Source: Vicinamibacteraceae bacterium
Lineage (GTDB): Bacteria > Planctomycetota > Phycisphaerae > Phycisphaerales > UBA5793
Assembly: GCA_011525805.1 (NCBI GenBank)
Contig: WYBR01000077.1
Coordinates: 1-54,132, forward strand
Length of the DNA stretch: 54,132 nucleotides
Direction: 5' to 3'
Position 1 is the first letter of the stretch. Every line of letters starts with the position of its first letter. Made by a program: the position numbers and the translations under genes. Shown here in pieces: positions 34,531-43,232 of the stretch. The notes beneath the pieces are model-generated. The model was given only the letters and a program-made list of their open reading frames with translations, was not told the DNA's origin and did not search any database.

Positions 34531-35904
34531 ATGGCGCATCCCACCGCCGTCATCAACGTCGTCGCCCTGTCTTCGTCGCTCATCGGCGAGCACACGCCGC
34601 GCATCGCCGCCTTCGCCGCAAAGGGCCGTGTGCAGCGCCTCAACCCCGTCTTCCCCGCCGTCACCTGCTCCGTGCAGTCGAGCATGCTCACCGGTCTGCC
34701 GCCGCGCGAGCACGGCATTGTCGGCAACGGCTGGTATGACCGCACGTTGTGCGAAGTGCAGTTCTGGAAGCAGTCCAACCGCCTCGTCGCCGGCGAGAAG
34801 GTCTGGGAGACGGCCAAGCGGCGCGACCCTTCCATCACCTGCGCCAACATGTTCTGGTGGTTCAACATGTATTCTTCGGCCGACTTCTCCGTCACGCCGC
34901 GGCCGCAGTACCGCGCCGACGGCCGCAAAATCCCCGACTGCTACAGCCATCCCGCCGACCTGCGCGACATTCTTCAGAGCGACCTCGGGGCGTTTCCGCT
35001 CTTCAAGTTCTGGGGGCCGGGCGCCTCAATCGAGTCATCGCAGTGGATCGCGGATGCGACGCGTCTCGTCTGGGAGCGCTGCATGCCCACGCTCACACTC
35101 GTCTACCTGCCGCACCTTGACTACCCCCTGCAAAAGGTCGGCCCCGATCAACCCTCGATCGCAGGCGAGTTGCGGGCCATCGACCGCATCGTCGGCGAAC
35201 TGCTCGACTTCTTCGAGCAGCGCGGCGTGCGGGTGATCCTGCTGAGCGAATACGGCATCGAGGCGGTCGATGATGCGGTCCACATCAACCGCATCCTGCG
35301 CGAGGCGGGCCTGCTGGCCGTGCGCGAGGAAGGCGGCCGGGAACTGCTCGACCCCGGCGCCAGCCGCGCTTTCGCCGTCGCGGATCATCAGGCCGCGCAC
35401 GTCTACGTCAACGACGCCTCGGCGCTGGAGCGGGCCCAGCGCCTGTGCGAATCAGCGCCAGGCGTCGAGCGCATCCTCGACCGCGCTGCGCAGCGAAAAG
35501 TCGGCATCGACCACGCGCGCAGCGGCGATCTCGTGCTCATCGCCTCGCCGCGACGCTGGTTCAGTTACGACTACTGGCTCGATGACGCCCGGGCGCCCGA
35601 CTTCGCCCGCACCGTGGACATCCACCGCAAGCCCGGCTACGACCCGCTCGAACTCTTCATCGACCCGGCCATCGCCCTGCCCAGGGTCCGCATCGCCTGG
35701 ACGCTGCTGCGGAAAGCCCTCGGCCAGCGCGCCCTCTTCAACATCATCCCCCTCGACACGCGCCTCGTGCGCGGCTCGCACGGCCGCATCGATCAGGCGG
35801 CCGCCCACAAGCCGGTCCTCATCACCCGCCACGGCGCAGCCGAAGGAGACGAACTCCCCTGCACGGCGGTGCGGGATGTGATCCTCAGGCATCTCTTCGA
35901 CTGA
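34531..35904 (+). CDS. eboF: EboF, alkaline-phosphatase-superfamily phosphodiesterase
   Basis: This 457-aa nucleotide-pyrophosphatase/phosphodiesterase-like protein has the likely nucleophile Thr in FPAVTCSVQSSMLTGLPP. Then come HGIVGNGWYDRTLCEVQFW, FWWFNMYSSADFSVTPRP, the metal residues in VYLPHLDYPLQ, LLSEYGIEAVD and VADHQAAHVYVN, and GDLVLIASPRRWFSYDYW. The usual first metal Asp near the N terminus (VxxxDG) is replaced by VVALSSSLIGEHTP. ATG 34531 lies one base after the eboC stop, so translation is coupled. It is the last gene of the operon. Confidence 0.88.
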   Translation: MAHPTAVINVVALSSSLIGEHTPRIAAFAAKGRVQRLNPVFPAVTCSVQSSMLTGLPPREHGIVGNGWYDRTLCEVQFWKQSNRLVAGEKVWETAKRRDPSITCANMFWWFNMYSSADFSVTPRPQYRADGRKIPDCYSHPADLRDILQSDLGAFPLFKFWGPGASIESSQWIADATRLVWERCMPTLTLVYLPHLDYPLQKVGPDQPSIAGELRAIDRIVGELLDFFEQRGVRVILLSEYGIEAVDDAVHINRILREAGLLAVREEGGRELLDPGASRAFAVADHQAAHVYVNDASALERAQRLCESAPGVERILDRAAQRKVGIDHARSGDLVLIASPRRWFSYDYWLDDARAPDFARTVDIHRKPGYDPLELFIDPAIALPRVRIAWTLLRKALGQRALFNIIPLDTRLVRGSHGRIDQAAAHKPVLITRHGAAEGDELPCTAVRDVILRHLFD

Positions 35905-36038
35905 GCCGCTACGCCGCCATCGCATCGAACTGGCAATCGCAACCAAAGCGAGCCCGAAGCATGAGCGAGGCACACGCATCAACAACTCGCGCCCGCAGAA
36001 GAGTGGTGTTGGATCTTCGAACGCCGAATCCCGCTTCG

Positions 36039-36506
36039 TCACGGGCGCGGCTGGTCGCGTGCCGCGCCGCACTCCGGACATACGCCGCTCGCGTTGCCGC
36101 GCAGGTCGTAGCCGCAATGGACGCACAAGCCCGGCGCGCGGCGACGGTCGCGGAACCAGAGCCAGGCGCTCGGCAAGCCCGTCGCCAGCGCCAGACTCCA
36201 GAGTGGCACACCCACGAGATGCAGCGTTGATCCCTTGACCACCACGGGCAGGTGACGCGAGGCGAACCACCAGCTGAAGCCGCCGATCCTCAGTTCAAAG
36301 GCCTCCACGTACATTCCCCGGGAGGGCGCCGGCCCTCGCATCGGCCAGGTCGCCAGCAACTGACCTGCCCCCAAACCAATCGCTCCACGGCCCCCACCCT
36401 GTCGCAATGGAACCTGCCACCACGCGCTGCCCAGCCACACCGCAAGCAGCAGCACGGTCAGCACCGTCCCGCCCCACTTGATCGTGCTTCGGAGGCGCTT
36501 GTGCAT
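36039..36506 (-). CDS. Membrane protein with C-terminal zinc ribbon
   Basis: This 155-aa protein has a hydrophobic segment at about 10-28 (WGGTVLTVLLLAVWLGSAWW) and another near 100-118 (LVGVPLWSLALATGLPSAW). The C-terminal four-cysteine ribbon reads CVHCGYDLRGNASGVCPECG. This ribbon is very common at the ends of planctomycete membrane proteins and is shared with the protein at 50888-51295. Function is unknown; the ribbon may bind zinc and another protein. It lies downstream of the ebo-like operon on the opposite strand, with no shared transcription. Confidence 0.7.
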   Translation of the reverse strand: MHKRLRSTIKWGGTVLTVLLLAVWLGSAWWQVPLRQGGGRGAIGLGAGQLLATWPMRGPAPSRGMYVEAFELRIGGFSWWFASRHLPVVVKGSTLHLVGVPLWSLALATGLPSAWLWFRDRRRAPGLCVHCGYDLRGNASGVCPECGAARDQPRP

Positions 36507-37007
36507 CGACGGATGGTATCATGCCGCCTCCGTACCCGCGCTTCGGCGGAAACGGGGAGGCAACCCGAGCCCCACGCGTCAGCACGGGGTTTGGACTTGG
36601 GCGCGGGTTGTCGAGTGCAAACTGCAGAGCCTCGTGGACGGCCCCCGCGACGCGATACACTGGCAAACCGTTGCTCTCACCACCTGGGAGCGGCGGTTCG
36701 CGTCCCGCCGTGTGACAGCGAGGAAGAAAAGCGGGCAACCGGCGGGGTTGGAGGCCGTCGGTTGCGCCGTCGGGCGGGTGGTCGCGCCCGTTGAAAGAGT
36801 CGAGTTGTGCGCCGGCGCCCCGGGCGCGGCCGGCCGGGATCGCGCGGTCGAGGAGAAGGAGCGTCGTCGCTCAGCGCCGCGCCTCGCACAGTCAGAATGC
36901 TTGGCCGCGGGCGTGAAGAAGATCGACCGTCATCGCCCAGGGCTTCAGTTCATCTCCTCGCTTGCGCGCAAGTTGAGTTCATGATCGCCTCATCCGCCGC
37001 GCCGAGG
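36507..37007. other. Non-coding region between zinc-ribbon gene and porin
   Basis: This 501-bp stretch has no credible gene. It contains a fragment of the dispersed 150-bp element at its left and a CGGCGG...CCGCCG hairpin near 36692-36714. The remainder, up to the end of the porin gene at 37008, shows nothing I can identify. Confidence 0.5.
36565..36590. repeat. Fragment of the dispersed 150-bp element
   Basis: CCGAGCCCCACGCGTCAGCA and following bases match the reverse complement of the right end of the two units at 7795-8113 (CCGAGCCCCACGCGTGAGCA). It therefore includes the terminal repeat CCGAGCCCC. The match decays after about 26 bases, so this is a truncated or highly diverged copy in opposite orientation. 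Confidence 0.65.
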
Positions 37008-38360
37008 TCAGAAGAGGATCTGCATCTGGGTGCGCAGGGCCATCTGCCCGTCCTCGCCCGGCCCGTCGGCGAGCAGGCCGACGCCCGTCACGTCAAACGG
37101 AACCGGATCGATGTTCCAGACGATGTCGGTGGTCCACTTCCAGTCGTGCTTGCGGAAGTAGTAGTTGAAACCGACAGTGACGGCGCTGTAGTCGTCGGCG
37201 AAGGCGCCGTCGAAGTCGAACCACTCGTACCGGCCGAAGAGCTCGAACTTGTCGGGAACGAGGTGGACGCCGCCCTGGATCACGAAGCCGTACTGGTCGA
37301 AGTCGGTCGCGGCGTCGGCGTTGGCATCGCTGTGGCGTCCGAAGACGGCGGCGAAGAGGTTGGCGGCGCCGAACTCGAGCTGGCCGTCGAAGGTCCATTG
37401 GAGCCACTTGACCTCTTCGGCGCCGGTGCCGTACTCGCTGTCCTGATACGAAAGGCCGCCGCCGATGCGGACGCCGGTGTCGTCGGTTGTCCACGAGGTC
37501 ATGTCCTCGAACTGCTTCCACTCGCCGGCGAGGAGGGCGTCGGCGCGGGCGTTGAAGGCCCACTCGGTCGAGTCGTTGTTGAAGCGGGTGTTGGCGCGGC
37601 TGCCGGCGGGGGCCATGGCCGAGAGAGTCGCCCCGTCGCCGAAGCCGAAGGCGAACGCGAACTGCTCGCCTTGGTGAGCCACTTCGACCCCCTGTGAGAA
37701 GCCGAGGTTGACGATCTCGTTGACGACCGAGCGATCGACCGCGAGTTGCTTGGAGGAACTGATGGTCTCCTCGGGGTTGAAGGCGGGCTTGAACTGGCCC
37801 CACTTGATGGTCCAGCCCTCACCGATCGCGTAGGAGCCCCAGGCGTCCTCGAGGATCATTGAGCCGCTGTTGCGGTCGAAAGCGCCGACGACCTTGTACT
37901 TGAGGTCTTTCGAGTAGATGTTGCCGCTCCAGCCGAGTTTCATGCGTCGCATCTCGAAGGAGGCGGTGTTCTCATCGGCGGAGTCCTTGTTGTTCCAGAC
38001 GTAGCGGAACTGGATCTGGCCGTTGAGTTTGAGAGAGAAGGAGCCATCGTCATTCCTGAGGAAGAAGCCCTTGTCCCAGCCGGCGTTTCCGCCCTCGGCG
38101 AGGAGACTCGATCGCGCCTCGCTCTCGGCGATGACCTCGCGCACCAGCGCACGGATCTCCTCGGACTGCGGTCCGGTGAGCCAGGCGCTGCGTTCGCCGC
38201 TGCGCATGGCCTGAATCTGCGCGTCGATCCGGGCGCGCTGCGCTTCGAGCGCGGCAACTCGGGCGTCTGCGTCAGTCGGGCCGTCGCCGGCCATCGCCGC
38301 GCCGCTCATCGAAGAGAAGGCGAGGCACAGAAGAAGGGCGTTGTGAACGTGCGTCTTCAT
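37008..38360 (-). CDS. Phosphate-selective porin-like outer-membrane protein (OprO/OprP family)
   Basis: This 450-aa protein starts at ATG 38360 after AAGGAG at ideal spacing. A signal peptide (1-~24, ending AAMAG) precedes a coiled-coil-prone segment (~30-85, VAALEAQRARIDAQIQAM). The beta-barrel porin follows with alternating aromatic and polar strands (FSLKLNGQIQFRYVWNN, FEMRRMKLGWSGNIY, WTIKWGQFKPAFNPEE) and a final strand ending in Phe (ALRTQMQILF*), the outer-membrane assembly signal. Presence of an outer-membrane porin supports a diderm cell. Ion specificity (phosphate or other) is inferred from the family only. Confidence 0.87.
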   Translation of the reverse strand: MKTHVHNALLLCLAFSSMSGAAMAGDGPTDADARVAALEAQRARIDAQIQAMRSGERSAWLTGPQSEEIRALVREVIAESEARSSLLAEGGNAGWDKGFFLRNDDGSFSLKLNGQIQFRYVWNNKDSADENTASFEMRRMKLGWSGNIYSKDLKYKVVGAFDRNSGSMILEDAWGSYAIGEGWTIKWGQFKPAFNPEETISSSKQLAVDRSVVNEIVNLGFSQGVEVAHQGEQFAFAFGFGDGATLSAMAPAGSRANTRFNNDSTEWAFNARADALLAGEWKQFEDMTSWTTDDTGVRIGGGLSYQDSEYGTGAEEVKWLQWTFDGQLEFGAANLFAAVFGRHSDANADAATDFDQYGFVIQGGVHLVPDKFELFGRYEWFDFDGAFADDYSAVTVGFNYYFRKHDWKWTTDIVWNIDPVPFDVTGVGLLADGPGEDGQMALRTQMQILF

Positions 38361-38379
38361 TTCGACTCCTTTTTTTTCC

Positions 38380-38397
38380 GGGGCGGTTGAGCGCCCC
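38380..38397 (-). promoter_or_regulatory. 5' untranslated hairpin upstream of the porin
   Basis: GGGGCG (38380-38385) and CGCCCC (38392-38397) form a 6-bp stem with a 6-base loop. On the porin transcript it lies just before an A8 tract and the AAGGAG ribosome-binding site. It may stabilise the mRNA or influence ribosome access. Confidence 0.35.
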
Positions 38398-38633
38398 GCC
38401 ATGCACCCTGAGAGGCGCCCGCCCACCGACGGGATCGCGCTCTCGATCGGATTGTGCGCCTCGACCAACGCAGCCGCGGCGATTCGCCTCGCGGAGAGCC
38501 GGGTCGTCGCATTCGAAGCAAGGCGACGCCGGGCGCGCGGCGATTGCTTCTATCTTTCGCGTGCGCGGCGCTTCCGCAAGGTCGGACGGGAAAACTAACG
38601 AGAAGATCATTCAGTGAGCACGGCACGAGCGCC

Positions 38634-38662
38634 GCGCGAGCGGACCAGCGGCGCGCTCGCGC
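38634..38662. promoter_or_regulatory. 9-bp inverted repeat, divergent spacer
   Basis: GCGCGAGCG (38634-38642) and CGCTCGCGC (38654-38662) are perfectly complementary with an 11-base spacer, about 55 bp upstream of the DUF3891 start. It could be an operator or an RNA hairpin; no T tract follows. Confidence 0.3.
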
Positions 38663-38717
38663 AATCTGAACGATGGCCGGCGCGGCCGTACAATGCTCGC
38701 CAGAAGGGAAGGTTTGA

Positions 38718-39485
38718 GTGCTTCATCGCCGCGCGCCGCAGGGGATTGTCGCGATCAGCCAGCCCGCGCATGCGTGGGTGAGCGGCCAGATCGCGGCCGT
38801 GTGGGGCGAACCACCCGACCGCCGAGAGGAGATGGTGCTGGCGGCGCTGCTGCACGACATCGGATGGACCGAATGGGAGCAGCATCCAACCTTCAACTCG
38901 CAGACCGGCTGGCCGCACACGTTTCTCGAACTCGACACGCGCTCGCACGTTGCGATCTGGTCGCAGGTGTGGCGGCGGGTGGAAGCGGCCTCGGCGCTCG
39001 CGGCGCTGCTCGTTTCGCGGCACGGCACAGGGTTGTACAAGCGCTACCACGGCGCGGCCGAGGCGCCCGGAACGGATCCGCTGGTGCGCGAGTACCTCGA
39101 GCGGGAGCAGCAGGCGCAGGCGGCGCTGCTCGCGAAGGTGCGCGCCGCCTCCACCCGCAGCGCGGCGATGGATGAGGCGTGGCTCGAACGGGCCAGCGCG
39201 CTCATCGCGGCCTGGGACTGGATGTCGCTGATCCTCTGCATGAACGCGAGCGATCGCGGCGAGGTCAAGGGCGTGCCATGGCGCGGAGCGCGGATTGATC
39301 TTCAACTTTCCCGAGTCGATGAAGAGCGCTGGCGAGCGACGCCGTGGGTCTTCGCGCCGAAGCAAGTGCGCCTCGTGATGGAGGGCCGGGCGTTGAGTCG
39401 TTCGGCGCGTGACGAGGCGGAGATGCACGCCATGCTCGATGCGGCGCCGCTCGTGGAGATCGAGGTCACGATGATGGGCGACTGA
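38718..39485 (+). CDS. DUF3891-family protein
   Basis: This 255-aa protein starts at GTG 38718 with AAGGGAAGG upstream. It resembles DUF3891, which has an HD-hydrolase-like arrangement of His and Asp. Here the residues are HAWVSGQIAAVWG, LAALLHDIGWTEWEQHP (the HD pair), then HVAIWSQVW and LLVSRHGTGLYKR. The family may be metal-dependent phosphohydrolases, but none has a known substrate. It is transcribed alone, convergent with the KDPG aldolase gene (11-bp gap). Confidence 0.78.
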   Translation: MLHRRAPQGIVAISQPAHAWVSGQIAAVWGEPPDRREEMVLAALLHDIGWTEWEQHPTFNSQTGWPHTFLELDTRSHVAIWSQVWRRVEAASALAALLVSRHGTGLYKRYHGAAEAPGTDPLVREYLEREQQAQAALLAKVRAASTRSAAMDEAWLERASALIAAWDWMSLILCMNASDRGEVKGVPWRGARIDLQLSRVDEERWRATPWVFAPKQVRLVMEGRALSRSARDEAEMHAMLDAAPLVEIEVTMMGD

Positions 39486-39496
39486 TCGGCGGCACT

Positions 39497-40132
39497 TCAA
39501 GACGATGCGCGGCACACGGCGAGTAGTTCGCGGCCGCGCGATTCGATGCGATCGAAGCGTCCTTCGCGCAAATCGTTCGGATCGAAGAGCGGTGCAACGA
39601 AGCCGACGGCGAAGGCGCCGGCAGCGAAGTGTGCCGTTGCGTTGGTCGCATCGACGCCGCTTGTCGGCACGATGCGGAGGAACGGCATCGGGCCGAGGCA
39701 CGCCTTGACGTATGCTGGACCGATGCCCGGCGCGGGGAAGAGCTTTTGCAATGGCGCGCCGGCCCGATAGGCGCGGAGCATCTCGGTGGGCGTGTGCGTG
39801 CCGGGCATCATCGCTGCGCCGAGGCGCTTGGCCTCCTCGATCACCGTTTCATCGACGACGGGAGAGACGAGAAAGCGCGCTCCCGACTCGACGGCGCGGC
39901 GGGCGTCCTCGACCGTGAGGACCGTGCCGGCGCCGACGACGACTCCCTCGCGCCTGGCGAAGGCGGCGATGTGCGCGAAGGCGCCAGGCACGGTGAGCGT
40001 GAACTCGCAGATGCGGAATCCAGCGCGGATCGCAGCGTCCATCGCCGGCGCGACGGCGCCAGGCAGGTCGGTGCGCAGAATGGCGCTGGCGCGCTGAAGT
40101 CGGAAGAACTCGATGAATTGATTGGGGGTCAT
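39497..40132 (-). CDS. eda: 2-keto-3-deoxy-6-phosphogluconate / 4-hydroxy-2-oxoglutarate aldolase
   Basis: This 211-aa class I aldolase of the KDPG/KHG family cleaves 2-keto-3-deoxy-6-phosphogluconate to pyruvate and glyceraldehyde-3-phosphate. It has the catalytic Glu in CEFTLTVPGA, GAGTVLTVEDARRAVESGARFLVSP split over strands 3 and 4, the Schiff-base Lys in PLQKLFPAPGIGPAYVKA, and the phosphate loop PTSGVDATNATAHFAAG. ATG 40132 gives the usual length. The Edd dehydratase is not adjacent, so it could serve another 2-keto-3-deoxy sugar acid route. Confidence 0.87.
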   Translation of the reverse strand: MTPNQFIEFFRLQRASAILRTDLPGAVAPAMDAAIRAGFRICEFTLTVPGAFAHIAAFARREGVVVGAGTVLTVEDARRAVESGARFLVSPVVDETVIEEAKRLGAAMMPGTHTPTEMLRAYRAGAPLQKLFPAPGIGPAYVKACLGPMPFLRIVPTSGVDATNATAHFAAGAFAVGFVAPLFDPNDLREGRFDRIESRGRELLAVCRASS

Positions 40133-40208
40133 GGATGTTCGCCGCTCATCTTGAAGTGATGGCGCAAGTGCGCCGATCTGCCGGGCCGGCGCAGAGTCTT
40201 GTCCCGAC

Positions 40209-41627
40209 CTACGCCTTCATCAGGTCAATCAGCGCATCGACGTCGCGCTGCTCTTCCATGCTCATGATCATCCTGCGCAACGCCGCGCAGCGTTCCTCCC
40301 CCACCACGTCCCTGCCCAGCGCGTTGAACTTCACCGCGATCTCCTCCTCGGTCATCGGGTCGCGCGGGTCGCCCTTGGGCACATCAACGCGCTTGCTGAA
40401 TGACCGGCCGCCATCCAGCGTGATCGTCACGCGGCTGGGCTGAAACTTCGGAAAGAGCGCCTCAAACTCCTTGTTGGGCACGACCTTGATCTTGTCCATC
40501 ACCGGCCGCAGGCTCGGGTCGTCGATGCGCTCCTGCCTGAACTGGAGCGGCGTGACCATGCCGTCCACGAGGCCGACGGCGAGCGAATAGGGCAGCGAGT
40601 GATCGGCGGTCTCCTTGCTCGTGGGGCGGTACTTGGCTGGGTCGCCGAGGATATCGGCGGCGCGGGCGATGACTTCGACTCTGATCTCCGTTACGTCGGC
40701 GGCCTTGATGCCGCTTTCCGCCACGCACTTGAGCATCGCGGTGAGCGGCGCGTGGCTGAGCGCCTCGATGGGAAAGGACTTCATGCCGCAGTCGATGATC
40801 TTGTAGTGGCATCCGCTGCATTTGGGCAGGCCGTCGGTCAACAAATTGAGGTTAAACTTGCCGGCGAACTTCCCAAAGCAGTGCGTGAGTCCCTCCTTGC
40901 CGTCGATGACGTGCTCGGGCCCGGTGAAGCCGCGCTGCGCCAGCAGGGCGGCCTGCACGCCGCTGCGCGCGGCCAGAGGATCGACGGTGTTCTTCATGTT
41001 GGTGAGTTTGCCGGCCGTCACCGCTCCGAGGCACATCGACGGCGCCGCGCTGATGCCGATCGCCTGCTGAATCTGCTCGGGTTTGAGGCTCAGCATCCGT
41101 CCGGCCGCGATCGGCGCCGCAATGCTCGTGATCGTGGCGTGGTGCCAACCGTATTCACGTATGCCCGGCTCGGCGAACTCGGCGAGGCGCATCTCCATCT
41201 CGTAGGCGATGACGATGCCGAGGATGAGGTCCTTTCCCGTCAGCCCTTTGAGTTCGCAGAGCGCCAGCGGCGCGGGGATGATGTCGGAGGGGTGCGACGG
41301 ATCGGCTTTCCAGTAGATGTCGTTGTAGTCCATCGCGCGGATCATCAGCGCGTTGAGGAAGGCCGCGTCGACGGGGTTGGTGCGGAACCCATCGACGAAG
41401 ACGGTGCAGGCGCTGCGGCCACCCATTTCCTTGAAGTGCTCGAGCGCGATCTGCACATCGTGCTGTTGCGACCCGCCCAGCGCGCAGCCGAGCGAGTCGA
41501 AGAGGAAGAGTTTGGCGCTGCGGATCGCCTCCGGCGAGAGGGCGTCAAACTCAAGCCCCGCCGCCCACGCGGCAAGGTTCCAGGAAACGAAGTCGGTGTG
41601 CTTCTTGGAGGTGTCGTGACCGGCCAT
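40209..41627 (-). CDS. MmgE/PrpD-family protein
   Basis: This 472-aa protein of the 2-methylcitrate dehydratase (PrpD), cis-aconitate decarboxylase and iminodisuccinate epimerase superfamily has matching blocks: KLFLFDSLGCALGG, NALMIRAMDYNDIYWKADPSHPSD, GIREYGWHHATITSIAAP, SAAPSMCLGAVTAGKLTNMK and KCSGCHYKIID. It is of family length. ATG 41627 has AAGGGA upstream and lies 13 residues inside a longer frame. The propionate genes prpB and prpC are not adjacent, so methylcitrate dehydration is only one possibility. The aldolase gene follows on the same strand after 76 bp. Confidence 0.85.
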   Translation of the reverse strand: MAGHDTSKKHTDFVSWNLAAWAAGLEFDALSPEAIRSAKLFLFDSLGCALGGSQQHDVQIALEHFKEMGGRSACTVFVDGFRTNPVDAAFLNALMIRAMDYNDIYWKADPSHPSDIIPAPLALCELKGLTGKDLILGIVIAYEMEMRLAEFAEPGIREYGWHHATITSIAAPIAAGRMLSLKPEQIQQAIGISAAPSMCLGAVTAGKLTNMKNTVDPLAARSGVQAALLAQRGFTGPEHVIDGKEGLTHCFGKFAGKFNLNLLTDGLPKCSGCHYKIIDCGMKSFPIEALSHAPLTAMLKCVAESGIKAADVTEIRVEVIARAADILGDPAKYRPTSKETADHSLPYSLAVGLVDGMVTPLQFRQERIDDPSLRPVMDKIKVVPNKEFEALFPKFQPSRVTITLDGGRSFSKRVDVPKGDPRDPMTEEEIAVKFNALGRDVVGEERCAALRRMIMSMEEQRDVDALIDLMKA

Positions 41628-41738
41628 GTGAGTCCCTTGGTGGGAGGATTCAGCGTGTTTCAGCACACAGGCGGAACAGGATAGGGAGATGATGTCTCGC
41701 TCGCCCGAGCGGCGCGCCGGCGGCGCATCACCGGGGAT

Positions 41739-42323
41739 TCAGCGAGGATGGCCGAGGCGCGGATGGACCTGGAAGCCGAAGAGCCCGACGAGCCGATTGA
41801 GCGCCCAGCCCGTCGGAACCGCGACCAGGGCCGAATAGAGCACCGTGAGAAAAGCGTGGACAAGCGCATCGGACGCGACCCAGACGATGACGCTCTCCGA
41901 GCCGAGTCCGGTGAACACGATGCGGCGCATGGTGAGCAGGAAAACCGCGGGAACGAACGCGCAGGCGCCGGAGACCAGCGTCAGGAACCCGGTAGTGAAC
42001 GGATGGCGACGGTAGACGAGGCCGCGCAACTGGACCGTGAGCGCCGCGCCGAGGACAAAGCCGAGGGCGTACGGCCCGACGACGGTCGCGGCTCGGCCGT
42101 CCGACGTGGCGTGGCTGGCAGAGAGGTCGAGAATCAGTCCGAGGATGAGCGCCGCCCATCGCACGGCGTGGCTCGGCCCCATCGACGCGATGTAGACCAT
42201 CAGGATGAGCAGGAAGCAGGGCGCGACGCCGCGCTCGCCCGAGCCGATTTCGAGCATGGGAGTCAGCCCCATGTCGAGGGCGAGGAAGACGTAGGCGAAG
42301 AAGGCGAAGATCGTCCAGCGCAT
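41739..42323 (-). CDS. mreD: Rod-shape-determining membrane protein MreD-like
   Basis: This 194-aa multi-pass membrane protein has five or six hydrophobic segments, including FAYVFLALDMGL, FLLILMVYIASMG, ALILGLILDLSASHA and FVLGAALTVQL. MreD sequences are weakly conserved, so identification rests on position: it starts at the ATG that overlaps the mreC stop by one base, in the order mreB-mreC-mreD. It anchors the MreB elongation complex that directs peptidoglycan insertion. Confidence 0.78.
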   Translation of the reverse strand: MRWTIFAFFAYVFLALDMGLTPMLEIGSGERGVAPCFLLILMVYIASMGPSHAVRWAALILGLILDLSASHATSDGRAATVVGPYALGFVLGAALTVQLRGLVYRRHPFTTGFLTLVSGACAFVPAVFLLTMRRIVFTGLGSESVIVWVASDALVHAFLTVLYSALVAVPTGWALNRLVGLFGFQVHPRLGHPR

Positions 42324-43159
42324 CAGTTGCCTCCCCCGCCGCCGCGCGGGATGCGGAGGTCAACGACGCCGACGTCGCTGAGTTGGAAGCGGGGCCGGAC
42401 GACGATCGTGTTCCACAGCGGCGCATCGTCCTTGGGCGCGACGCTCTCGATGAAGCCAATGAGCGGGCCGGTCTGCACCTGCGTCCACTCGTCGTCGCGA
42501 AGGACGACGCGCAGGCCCGTGGCGACCGGCGACTCGACGCCGAGAACGCCCGCGAACGTCCCGTCGCCGGCGGGATCGAGCGAACAGGGCATGGCGCCGG
42601 CGTGATTCCCGTCGGCGGGCAGGACGAGCGCGCTCACCGGGCCGTAGGCGCGCGACGTCACGGGCGTGATTGTGGCGCTGCGCGGGCTGACGGCGCTGAC
42701 GCGGCCGACGAGTTGATACCCCTGATACAGCGCGTAGGCGCCGACGGGAACTCCCGTCGCGGAACCGACGTTCACCTTGAAGAGATCGGTCCTCCCGACC
42801 GCCGACTCCGCGACGCGCGACGCCGTGATGAAGCGGAAGGACGGATCGATCGCCTTGAGCGTCTGAAGCCGCTCGAGTTGCTCGGCCATGGCGGCGGCTC
42901 GGGCTTCGAGTTGAATGATGCGGACGCGCTGCTGTTCGTTCTCGGTGCGCAGGCGGACGAGTTCGGGATCCTCTGGATCGAGGCGGTCGGGAACGGCGCG
43001 GACGATGCGGCTGAGTTTCTGAAGCGGGGCGCTGAGCGGGATGGCCAGTTCGCCGACGCGACCGGCGAGAAAGTTCGTCAGCCCGGAGGGCAGGAAACAG
43101 GCGATCAGAAGGGCCGCCACGGCGGCGTAGAACGATCGGTTTGGCGTGGCGTGGTTCAT
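42323..43159 (-). CDS. mreC: Rod-shape-determining protein MreC
   Basis: This 278-aa bitopic protein has one N-terminal membrane helix (~10-28), a coiled coil with PELVRLRTENEQQRVRIIQLEARAAAMAEQLERLQ split over ~62-100, then beta-barrel domains with VNVGSATGVPVGAYALYQGYQLVGRVS, typical of MreC. The C-terminal tail is Gly-rich (GGGGGN). It forms an extracytoplasmic scaffold for the cell-wall elongation machinery. It is 73 bp from mreB and coupled to mreD. Confidence 0.88.
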   Translation of the reverse strand: MNHATPNRSFYAAVAALLIACFLPSGLTNFLAGRVGELAIPLSAPLQKLSRIVRAVPDRLDPEDPELVRLRTENEQQRVRIIQLEARAAAMAEQLERLQTLKAIDPSFRFITASRVAESAVGRTDLFKVNVGSATGVPVGAYALYQGYQLVGRVSAVSPRSATITPVTSRAYGPVSALVLPADGNHAGAMPCSLDPAGDGTFAGVLGVESPVATGLRVVLRDDEWTQVQTGPLIGFIESVAPKDDAPLWNTIVVRPRFQLSDVGVVDLRIPRGGGGGN

Positions 43160-43232
43160 CGCGGGGCCATCGTTGACCGGTCAGCGCTCAAGCGGGATCG
43201 GACGGGGGCGGCTGCGGCCCGCGCGGAGTCGA

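Larger units (their letters stand above)
38361..38717. other. Divergent intergenic region, porin and DUF3891 gene
   Basis: This 357-bp region lies between the porin (leftward) and the DUF3891 gene (rightward). It carries the porin Shine-Dalgarno with an A tract, a hairpin at 38380-38397 and a second hairpin at 38634-38662, both listed separately. I found no convincing promoter hexamers and no gene. Confidence 0.4.

Noticed and set aside
29701-36038. Prophage or integrative element downstream of tRNA-Lys
   Set aside because: No integrase, phage structural gene or direct repeat of the tRNA end was found.
36692-36714. tRNA T-arm-like sequence (GGTTCGCGTCCC)
   Set aside because: No acceptor, D or anticodon arm can be built around it and it folds better as a plain hairpin, so it is not a tRNA remnant I can support.
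36807-37697. 296-codon plus-strand frame
   Set aside because: It is antisense to the porin for most of its length, and its first part lies in a non-coding region without a ribosome-binding site.
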